DNA from: Pedobacter ghigonis
GTDB lineage: Bacteria; Bacteroidota; Bacteroidia; Sphingobacteriales; Sphingobacteriaceae
Assembly: GCF_903166585.1 (NCBI RefSeq)
Contig: NZ_CAESCM010000001.1
Location: 248,001-312,000, forward strand
Reading direction: 5' to 3'
Length of the DNA stretch: 64,000 nucleotides
Part shown: positions 33,370-41,777 of the stretch, one piece after another
How positions within the stretch are numbered: position 1 is the stretch's first letter
Layout: every line of letters starts with the position of its first letter
Translations under genes and position numbers: made by a program
Notes under the pieces: model-generated
Told to the model about the DNA's origin: nothing
What the model saw: only the letters and a program-made list of their open reading frames with translations
Database searches by the model: none

Positions 33370-33416
33370 CTTGCATTTTGCAAGTACAAATATATAAATA
33401 ACTTTCATTTTGCAAG
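33370..33416. promoter_or_regulatory. Two operator-like palindromes for HxlR regulator
   Basis: CTTGCA-TTT-TGCAAG (33370-33384) is a perfect inverted repeat. CTTTCA-TTT-TGCAAG (33402-33416) is the same site with one change. Their centres are 32 bases apart, three helical turns, so two dimers would sit on the same face. The second site ends 20 bases before the ATG of the regulator, so autoregulation is likely. Site function is inferred from location and symmetry. Confidence 0.65.
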
Positions 33417-33435
33417 TGACTTTATAAATTATTTT

Positions 33436-33840
33436 ATGACGGATATTAAAAAGAGGTCTGAATGCCCTATCAGTAGCTCATTGGATATATGGGGCGATAA
33501 ATGGTCGTTACTTATTGTTAGGGATTTGATGTTTGCCAAACAATGTACTTATGGTGATTTTTTAAAATCAGGCGAAAAAATAGCTACTAACATTCTGGCC
33601 TCCCGTTTGCAAATGCTGGAAACAAATGGGGTGATTACGAAACAGGATCATCCGGAGAGTAAGGCCAAAGTACTATATAAGCTAACCCAAAAAGGGGTTG
33701 ATTTGCTTCCTTTAATGATCGAAATCAACCTATGGGCTGATAAATATTTTACCTTACCAAAAGAAAGTAAAGAAATGCTTAAAGAGGTTAGAAAAGATAA
33801 AGAGGCGTTTTTGAGGGAAAAGGCGGCGGCCTTGCTCTAG
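33436..33840 (+). CDS. HxlR family transcriptional regulator
   Basis: 134 residues from ATG 33436; the open frame runs back to a TTG at 33367, but MTDIKKRSECPISSSLDIWG is the usual beginning and keeps the two palindromes outside the coding part. CPISSSLDIWGDKWSLLIVRDLMF with the leading Cys and the winged-helix segment GEKIATNILASRLQMLETNG identify HxlR. The Cys at residue 9 is the redox- or electrophile-sensing position of many members. It likely represses itself and the SDR/dehydrogenase pair. Confidence 0.9.
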   Translation: MTDIKKRSECPISSSLDIWGDKWSLLIVRDLMFAKQCTYGDFLKSGEKIATNILASRLQMLETNGVITKQDHPESKAKVLYKLTQKGVDLLPLMIEINLWADKYFTLPKESKEMLKEVRKDKEAFLREKAAALL

Positions 33841-34419
33841 CAAACAGAGTAATTCTTAAGTACAGAAACTTAGCTCAATGTTAGACTAGTGTATGATGGC
33901 GACAGGGTGATTTCGCAAAAGATAAACCCGGTTTTCAAAACACTTTGTTTAAAAAACTGAAAATATTAAGATTGAAAAAATCCGAATAAAATAAAAAATC
34001 GAACAGCTGAGCTACGAAGTTCGTAGCTGACCTCAAATATCTAAAACACCTAGTGCAAATCAATAACCTACAATCAATGATGAGGGATTATGATCTGATT
34101 TCCGAAAAACTTATTATTAAGAAAGATTTTTCTAACCACAAAACGAGTGTTAAATGGTAAAAGATGAGCCAATCTAGAGAGAAAAATTATTTTATTAAAG
34201 AAATGGGTAAACGAAAATGATCTGTAACACAATTAATTTTTATTTATAAAACGACAAACGGATAAGATATCTTTTGAAACTTTTTCCGGGTTATAAGGTT
34301 AAAAAGACTCTGACTAAACTGGATATTAATTACAACTCCTGAATTGTAACCGATTAACTGAATATTCATCTGATCGTTTCACATTGAATGCAGACGACGT
34401 GCCAATCGCGATTGGTGCG
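33841..34419. other. Non-coding stretch with a degraded gene fragment
   Basis: AT-rich, 579 bases. On plus, 34011-34160 is a 49-codon open stretch with no start near its beginning, reading VADLKYLKHLVQINNLQSMM, then RDYDLISEKLIIKKDF. Another frame just before it reads KIEQLSYEVRS, so one frameshift would join them; it looks like a decayed gene. A nine-base inverted repeat (34010-34028) lies at the join. Family not identified. Confidence 0.4.
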
Positions 34420-34420
34420 T
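34397..34420. repeat. Near-perfect palindrome at the end of the TonB-receptor gene
   Basis: The core CCAATCGCGATTGG (34402-34415) is a perfect 14-base palindrome; outer arms ACG...CGT also match, with two T-G positions between. It ends at the last base of the receptor's stop codon. It might work as a short terminator or a protein site. No T-run follows. Confidence 0.5.
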
Positions 34421-36885
34421 TAAAACTCCTTATCACCAAATTCGCTGGAAGGAAGTTTAGATTTACCGGTAAGCTTGTTCAGGTTAAAGCTGAAATTCAA
34501 TAAGAAAACGTCAGTTTCGTAAATATAATTGGTAGTGGTATAGAAGTCTTTTCCAAATGTAGTGATTCGTTGTCTGTTGGATTGGTTCATGCCAAGATCC
34601 ATATTCTGCCACTGTAGAGTTGCAGAAAAACGGCCATTCATGAATGTTTTCTTAACAGCAGCATTGGGAACCAGAAACTTTGAATCCTCACCTTGCGCGG
34701 TTGGCCGTTTTGATAAATAATTCACATTTGCCTGTAAACTCCAGGTTTTGTTGAGGTTTAAACTGGTGTTCGTGTTTATAGAGTATACCCAGTTTGCATT
34801 ATCTACTATCGAGCTGTTTCCAAGTACATTTAAATTCCCTGAAACCTTATAATTATACAGGTTAGCCCCCAGATAAAGACTCCACCACTTAACAAGCTGG
34901 AGATTGGCTCCCAGCTCAAGGCCGAATGAACGCGCCATTTCTGCATTTGTAAATACCCTGTTTAAGATCGTATCTGCATAAACGCTGTTTACACGCTGTA
35001 TAGGATTTTTAGTGTTTTGATAATATAATGTTGTAAAAAAAGAGCCCTTCTTAAGGGTCTTGGTCAATCCGAGTTCTGCAAGATCGATGAACGACGGTTT
35101 TAGGTCAGGATCGCCCTGTTCCAAAGTCTCGGAGTGCTCCCTTTCAGGAATTGGATTAAGCTCATAATTATTTGTACGCTGGATTCTTCTTGAATACCCA
35201 GCCTTTAACCTCAATCCATCATAAATATTATAAAGAAGATTTAAAGAGGGAAAAAGGTTCGAAAGATCCAGTTCATGAGCTGCAGGATCATAAGAAAGAT
35301 TTAATGTTCTGGTGGCGTATTCATAGCGCAATCCTCCAATGTATTCCAGTTTGTTCAATTTGCCTGAATATTGCGAGTAAACCGAATGGATCTTGTTTTT
35401 TGCCCTCGCACTTCCTCTAAACCTATTGGCATCCGGCTGTGAAGTTGCAGGGGTGACAAAGTAATCAAACTGTCCGTCTTGGGTATCATATCTAACCTGG
35501 TACCCGCTCTCTAATTTTCCTTTACCAATATTAATGGCGTAATCGAGCTTAAATCTATATCCATTAATCGGGTTCTTATAGGGGTTAAAAACATACTGTA
35601 TGGTATCTGCTATATTAGGATACCCTAGATTTCTGTTTCTGGTATTTCCATATAAATTGGCATGTTCATAGAGCAACGAGGCTGTTAATGAAGATTTATC
35701 TGCGAAAGTATGTGTATAATCTAGGTTGCCGAGGGTAAAATTCCCTTCCTTGGTTTGCAGGTTGGAATTGTAATAAGTGCTTGACCTGATCGGAAGCCCA
35801 GTTGAAAGAACTGAAGTACTATTGGAGTAAACAAGGTCAGCCAGACGAGCCTGAAAACGCTTTCCACTAAAAAAACCGATAGAAAAAGTGTTCTTTTTAT
35901 CCAGGGTGTAAATTGCAGATAACCTACCTGCATAATTATATTTATCAAAACTACGTTCGCCATTAGAAGGAAAACGGGTCATGGTATTATGGGTGAAATT
36001 TTTTGTAAATACATCCCCTTCACGGAACCCTGCATTATCATTCCGCAGATAATTCCCACCCACAGATATGTCCCATTTATCTTTTCTAAAGTTCAGGGTA
36101 ATATCGCCACCAAAACGCTTGGGCTTTTCTTTGTTATCATAGCCTGTTGTACTTGGAAGTCCGGTCTGGGCATTTGTAGTCAATGTAAATCCGTCATTGG
36201 CGCCTTTCCTGGTTACGATGTTGATAATACCGGCTTTCCCATCGGGATCATATTTAGCAGAAGGAGAAGTGATCAGTTCTATATTTTCCAAAATGTTTGC
36301 AGGCAACTGGCTTAAGACAGTCTGTGCGTCAGTAAGTACTGGCTTGCCGTTCACAAGAACAAGGAATCCGGCAGATCCCCTAACACTGATCTGCCCCTCT
36401 CCGTTAACAGCCACAGAAGGCAGATTCTTTAATACATCTATTGCAGTTCCACCTTTGGCGCTTTCAAATTGATCAGCACGATATGACTGTTTATCAATCT
36501 TATTAGCAGCATTTACCCTCCCACTGTTAATGTTGACCTGGCTAAGTGATTCGCCTGCTGGGGTAAGGCTAACCTGCCCCAGATCAAGCACCTCAATATT
36601 ATTGATTTCTACCTGGATAAATCTATTCTTATAGCCTATGTAAGCTATTTTCAATAGATATTGGCCAGCCTTAATCTTGCTGATCTCAAAAGACCCGTTG
36701 GGCCTACTTAATGCACCTCCAACAACCGTCGAATCTGACTTTTTTAACAGGGCTGTACTGGCATACTCAAGAGGTTGTTTGTTTTGTTGGTCAATAAGAA
36801 TACCTTTTAGGGTAAATTGCTGTGCTTTGGTTACCTGGCTGAAAAGACTGAGCAAAAGAAATACAAAGCTTCTGGAGAATTGCAT
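34420..36885 (-). CDS. TonB-dependent outer-membrane receptor (carboxypeptidase-regulatory-like domain)
   Basis: 821 residues from ATG 36885, which puts the signal peptide (QFSRSFVFLLLSLFSQVTKA) at the N-terminus; the frame is open to 36981. An immunoglobulin-like CarboxypepD-regulatory domain (about 25-110: LKGILIDQQNKQPLEYASTA) precedes a plug (about 120-250: AIDVLKNLPSVAVNGEGQIS, then SAKYDPDGKAGIINIVTRKG) and an outer-membrane beta-barrel ending FSFNLNK. No SusD partner follows, so it is the solitary type, importing or secreting an unknown ligand. An AraC regulator lies 113 bases upstream. Confidence 0.88.
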   Translation of the reverse strand: MQFSRSFVFLLLSLFSQVTKAQQFTLKGILIDQQNKQPLEYASTALLKKSDSTVVGGALSRPNGSFEISKIKAGQYLLKIAYIGYKNRFIQVEINNIEVLDLGQVSLTPAGESLSQVNINSGRVNAANKIDKQSYRADQFESAKGGTAIDVLKNLPSVAVNGEGQISVRGSAGFLVLVNGKPVLTDAQTVLSQLPANILENIELITSPSAKYDPDGKAGIINIVTRKGANDGFTLTTNAQTGLPSTTGYDNKEKPKRFGGDITLNFRKDKWDISVGGNYLRNDNAGFREGDVFTKNFTHNTMTRFPSNGERSFDKYNYAGRLSAIYTLDKKNTFSIGFFSGKRFQARLADLVYSNSTSVLSTGLPIRSSTYYNSNLQTKEGNFTLGNLDYTHTFADKSSLTASLLYEHANLYGNTRNRNLGYPNIADTIQYVFNPYKNPINGYRFKLDYAINIGKGKLESGYQVRYDTQDGQFDYFVTPATSQPDANRFRGSARAKNKIHSVYSQYSGKLNKLEYIGGLRYEYATRTLNLSYDPAAHELDLSNLFPSLNLLYNIYDGLRLKAGYSRRIQRTNNYELNPIPEREHSETLEQGDPDLKPSFIDLAELGLTKTLKKGSFFTTLYYQNTKNPIQRVNSVYADTILNRVFTNAEMARSFGLELGANLQLVKWWSLYLGANLYNYKVSGNLNVLGNSSIVDNANWVYSINTNTSLNLNKTWSLQANVNYLSKRPTAQGEDSKFLVPNAAVKKTFMNGRFSATLQWQNMDLGMNQSNRQRITTFGKDFYTTTNYIYETDVFLLNFSFNLNKLTGKSKLPSSEFGDKEF

Positions 36886-36998
36886 GAATGGTCTGCTAGT
36901 ATGGTTAATGATCTTCAAAACTTTCAAATGGTTATTAGGTTCCGCAAAGAAGCATTTAAAATTCTGTTTCACATGGTACATTTGAAAATAATGCGGTA

Positions 36999-37820
36999 CT
37001 ATACGACACCAGCACGGTAATTTTGTGGTGTGTAGCCTGTGTAGCGTTTGAAATACTTGACAAAATGTGATGCATCGCTGAAACTGAGGTCAAAGCCTAT
37101 TTGACCAACAGTATTGTCCGTATAGATCAGTAAGCGTTTAGCTTCACTAATTATGAATTCAGATAGTATGACCGAAGCGGAAACGTTCATTTCTTTTTTG
37201 CAAGCCAGGTTCAGATTCTGCGGAGAGGTGATTAATCTGGCAGCATAATAGGCAACACTATTCTTTAAATGTTTTTCCTGGCTCAAAATTTCATGGAACT
37301 GGTAATACAGACCATTGCCGTCCTGCTTTACACCTGTTGGCAACACTGCTCCCTCCGAATGGATCTTTGCTAACAATGCCTTTAACAACCCTTCTACAAC
37401 TGCCATTGTCGAATTGTCAACTCTATCTGACTCTTTTACGAGTAACTCAAAAATCTTATTGATGGATGAAGTATCTTTTAACTGCAAAACGGCATTTCTG
37501 CTCAATTGCAGCAACAGAGTTCTGATTTCTCTGTCGAGGCTCTGATCAATAAAGCCTTTCTTAATGATAGCCACATAGCCTTCTGGTTCTGAAGTCAATT
37601 CCCAGTGATGTATCTGTTCCTTTCTTACAAAGAAAACACTGTTCTGAGAGATCTCAAAACACTGCGAATCTATATAATGGAAGCCGTTTCCCCTGGAAAG
37701 GTAGATAATTTCAAAATAGCTATTATGCTTATGGGGTGCCGTTACGCGCACTTCCTTTTTAAATGGTGATACTTTTAAGGTCTTATTCCCCTGAATTTTG
37801 TTCTTAATGACTATCTGCAT
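36999..37820 (-). CDS. AraC family transcriptional regulator
   Basis: 273 residues. The N-terminal cupin-like sensor has HKHNSYFEIIYLSRGNGFHY; the C-terminal 100 residues hold two helix-turn-helix units ending in the AraC signature (VGQIGFDLSFSDASHFVKYF, then KRYTGYTPQNYR). It lies directly upstream of, and codirectional with, the TonB-dependent receptor, which is its likely target. The inducer is unknown. The start is the first Met in the frame. Confidence 0.9.
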   Translation of the reverse strand: MQIVIKNKIQGNKTLKVSPFKKEVRVTAPHKHNSYFEIIYLSRGNGFHYIDSQCFEISQNSVFFVRKEQIHHWELTSEPEGYVAIIKKGFIDQSLDREIRTLLLQLSRNAVLQLKDTSSINKIFELLVKESDRVDNSTMAVVEGLLKALLAKIHSEGAVLPTGVKQDGNGLYYQFHEILSQEKHLKNSVAYYAARLITSPQNLNLACKKEMNVSASVILSEFIISEAKRLLIYTDNTVGQIGFDLSFSDASHFVKYFKRYTGYTPQNYRAGVV

Positions 37821-38608
37821 ATTTATTCGACAAATTAGACCTCAGTATTCATTTGTTAGGCGGTATAAACTGAATACGTTCTAGTTCAGATCTTTTGATT
37901 TGCGCCCACAAATATAACATCCTTCCTAGGCTTTAAGAATACTGCTGCTGCTGCTAGATTCAATTGAAATTAAATGCCAGCATTTGGTAGCAACTAATTT
38001 TAGCATTAGTCAGTTTGTTTTAGTTAGCTGACATTGGGTATATCGATTAGCTTTCATCGCTAGAGTTAAGCGTGGATCTTCGACCTTATTCGGGCATTGC
38101 GAAGCGATAGTAAATTTTGACAAAGTTTTCAAGGATAAGATTAAGGGATAGTAAAGGAAAAAGAAATTATTGTACGTGTTTTCACTATCGGGTTGAGGAT
38201 AAGCTATAGTAGGAAAATAGTCGGACGGCTGCTGAAATTGCAAAAAAAAGAGTGCCCGATTTCCAAAATTACAGATGGAAAGGCAAAACCAGGAGCAAAA
38301 AGGACAAACAAATAACGCTTAAAAAAGTGGGAGAAACAATGGGGATGATTAACTAAACTTCGTTGTCGATTGAATATAGTCAGGAGATTCCACAATCCAC
38401 GACCAAGCCATTTGGTAGTGGATTGACTACAAACAAAATCCTCCCATACCTAAAACATATTAACAGTCAATATTTTAGATCATTCATTATGCAACAAAAC
38501 CCACAGGCTCTATTCTTCAGTTATTCAAATGTGCTATAAAAATGATGAAACAAGCTATCCCGATAACAGCAATACAGATAATTTAGCTTTGTAATCATCA
38601 ACTAACAA
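37821..38608. other. Long intergenic region before the xylan locus
   Basis: About 790 bases between the AraC gene (leftward) and the first GH10 gene (rightward), so both promoters should be here. TAGCTTTG at 38584-38591 fits the Bacteroidetes -7 consensus TAnnTTTG and is 17 bases before the GH10 start; I saw no good -33 TTTG. Several short frames are open but none has a start and a protein-like composition together. No repeat or tRNA seen. Confidence 0.4.
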
Positions 38609-39688
38609 ATGAGCCCGAAGCTGAACAAATTACGAAACATTTCTTTATGCCTTTCCCTTGCAGCCCTACCTCTGATTGCATATAAAAGGGCTGACGGATT
38701 GAAAGACTACTACAAAGACTATTTCCCCGTAGGGGTTGCTGTAAAGCCAAGCGACCTCCAAAATCAAGAGAAATCATTGATCTTAACACATTTCAACTCA
38801 ATTACTGCAGAAAATGCCATGAAAATGGGGCCTATCCATCCATATGAAAACAGATTTTTCTGGAAAATGGCAGACTCCATTGTTCAATTTGGATTAGATC
38901 ATAAAATAAAAGTCCGGGGACACTGCCTGGTATGGCACGCGCAAACCCCAAGATGGCTCTTTAAAGACTCTATCGGGAACCCAGTTCCGAAAGAAGTCTT
39001 ACTTTCCAGAATCAAAAACCATATTAATAGGGTGGTATCTCGGTACCGCGGAAAAGTTTATGCCTGGGATGTGGTGAATGAGGCCATTGCCGACGACAGC
39101 AGCACTTTCCGCAAATCTCCATTGCATAACATCGCTGGGGCGGATTTTATCGAGCAGTCCTTTCGGTATGCACATGCGGCAGATCCAAAAGCCGTTTTGT
39201 TTTATAACGATTATAATACGGAAAATCCTGTAAAACGGGATAAGATATACAAGATGCTTAAAAACCTGTTGGCCAAAGGTGTTCCCATCCACGGCGTTGG
39301 ATTACAGGCTCATTGGTCAATCGATAACCCTAGCCGATCGGAGCTCGAAAAATCAATTGAGTTATTTTCATCCCTGGATCTTCAAGTCCAGTTTACCGAA
39401 CTCGATGTCTCTGTATATTCAGGAAGGCAGGGTGGCCAGCTAATCACCGGTGAAAAAGGAGTCAATGCAATTGCTTTTACTCCAGAAATGGAGCAGCGGC
39501 AACTGGAAAAGTATCAGATGATTTTTGAGGTATTCCGAAAACATAAAGAGCAAATTACTGGAGTCACGTTTTGGAACCTGTCGGATCGGTATAGCTGGCT
39601 TGACGGTAGGAGTAGAAAAAACTTTCCATTGCTATTTGATACGGATTTACAACCTAAAAAAGCATACTATGAGGTTACCAGATTTTAA
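38609..39688 (+). CDS. GH10 endo-beta-1,4-xylanase (first copy)
   Basis: 359 residues, a bare GH10 barrel with an N-terminal hydrophobic export segment but no lipobox Cys. Acid/base Glu158 is in AWDVVNEAI and nucleophile Glu264 in QFTELDVSV; substrate-binding HxWH appears as RGHCLVWHAQTPRW. The start GLKDYYKDYFPVGVAV is shared with the second GH10 at 40668, and the two are clearly paralogs. It would cut xylan or xylo-oligosaccharides, probably in the periplasm. First gene of the plus-strand operon. Confidence 0.95.
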   Translation: MSPKLNKLRNISLCLSLAALPLIAYKRADGLKDYYKDYFPVGVAVKPSDLQNQEKSLILTHFNSITAENAMKMGPIHPYENRFFWKMADSIVQFGLDHKIKVRGHCLVWHAQTPRWLFKDSIGNPVPKEVLLSRIKNHINRVVSRYRGKVYAWDVVNEAIADDSSTFRKSPLHNIAGADFIEQSFRYAHAADPKAVLFYNDYNTENPVKRDKIYKMLKNLLAKGVPIHGVGLQAHWSIDNPSRSELEKSIELFSSLDLQVQFTELDVSVYSGRQGGQLITGEKGVNAIAFTPEMEQRQLEKYQMIFEVFRKHKEQITGVTFWNLSDRYSWLDGRSRKNFPLLFDTDLQPKKAYYEVTRF

Positions 39689-39783
39689 ACTTCTAGCAGG
39701 TTGATGATTGAAGCAGGTGTGTAACCCTAAAAAAGCCTGTTACCGGATGCAAAAACATCCTAATCAGTTACCATTAATAATAA

Positions 39784-40629
<846 letters not shown>

Positions 40630-40667
40630 GCAGATAACCCAAGCTTTTCAAAATTGATCAAGATATA

Positions 40668-41774
40668 ATGAGTACCAAAAATATATTTTTAAGCTATAGC
40701 TTATTTCTATCCTTAATACTGAGCTTTGGAGGATGTAAAACCAGCCAGTTTTCTTCCGATAATCAAGCAGATACCAGGGGTTTAAAAGATTTTTACAAAG
40801 ATTACTTCCCAATCGGTGTTGCGGTGGGTAGAGGCAATCTGAGCGGAGAAGAAAGTGCATTGATTAAAAAGCATTTTAACAGTATCACCGCGGAAAACGA
40901 CATGAAAATGGAGCGCATGCAGCCTGAAGAAGGGAAATTTAACTGGCGGGAAGCCGATTCTATAATCAGCTTTGCAGAGAAAAATAACATCAAAGTACGC
41001 GGACATAACTTATGCTGGCACGAACAGGCACCTTCTTGGTTTTTTACGGGTAAAGATGGAAAAGAGGTAAGTAAAGCAATATTATTACAACGGTTAAAGG
41101 CTCATATAGATGCTGTTGTAGGACGATACAAGGGGAAAATATATGCATGGGACGTGGTAAATGAGGCCATTGATGACGATTCCACCCAATATTTACGAAA
41201 CTCAAAATGGTTTCAAATCTGCGGTGAAGATTTTATCGCTAAAGCTTTTGAATATGCCCACGCCGCCGATCCAGAGGCCAAGCTTTTTTACAACGATTAC
41301 AACACCGAAAGACCCGAAAAAACAGCACGGGTATACAAGCTACTTAAAAACCTCAAACACAAAGGAGTACCCATAGATGGTGTTGGCCTGCAGGCACACT
41401 GGTCGATCTATGAACCGACGGAAAAAGAGCTTGTTTCTGCAATTGAGCGGTATTCGTCCCTAGGCCTTAAAATACAGTTTACTGAACTAGATATCTCTAT
41501 TTACCCATGGGAGAAAAATAAACGCAGCAAACGCCCCGATGAAAGCGATGCTTACACAACTGAACTCGAGGCCAGACAGGTGGCGAAATACAAAATGGTG
41601 TTCAATGTGTTTAGAAACTATAAAAACGTTATCAGCAACGTTACCTTCTGGAACATTTCAGATCGTAGGACTTGGCTGGACGGTTATCCGGTACCCGGCC
41701 GTAAAAATTATCCTTTACTCTTTGATACGCAATTAAAACCGAAAAAAGCCTATTGGAAAGTCACAAAATTCTAA
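40668..41774 (+). CDS. GH10 endo-beta-1,4-xylanase lipoprotein (second copy)
   Basis: 368 residues. The signal sequence ends in LSFGGC, a lipobox with Cys23, so it is membrane-anchored, unlike the first copy. Acid/base Glu166 (AWDVVNEAI) and nucleophile Glu273 (QFTELDISI) are present. It shares most of its length with the GH10 at 38609, including GLKDFYKDYFPIGVAVG and the Y-N-D-Y-N-T-E block. The pair probably arose by duplication around the esterase gene, then took different locations. Confidence 0.95.
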   Translation: MSTKNIFLSYSLFLSLILSFGGCKTSQFSSDNQADTRGLKDFYKDYFPIGVAVGRGNLSGEESALIKKHFNSITAENDMKMERMQPEEGKFNWREADSIISFAEKNNIKVRGHNLCWHEQAPSWFFTGKDGKEVSKAILLQRLKAHIDAVVGRYKGKIYAWDVVNEAIDDDSTQYLRNSKWFQICGEDFIAKAFEYAHAADPEAKLFYNDYNTERPEKTARVYKLLKNLKHKGVPIDGVGLQAHWSIYEPTEKELVSAIERYSSLGLKIQFTELDISIYPWEKNKRSKRPDESDAYTTELEARQVAKYKMVFNVFRNYKNVISNVTFWNISDRRTWLDGYPVPGRKNYPLLFDTQLKPKKAYWKVTKF

Positions 41775-41777
41775 ATC

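Noticed and set aside
34010..34028. Nine-base inverted repeat near the degraded gene
   Set aside because: Short arms, one-base loop, no T-run; expected by chance in a window this size.
37942..37955. Short CTG repeat run
   Set aside because: Only four to five units; no coding or structural context that would make it functional.
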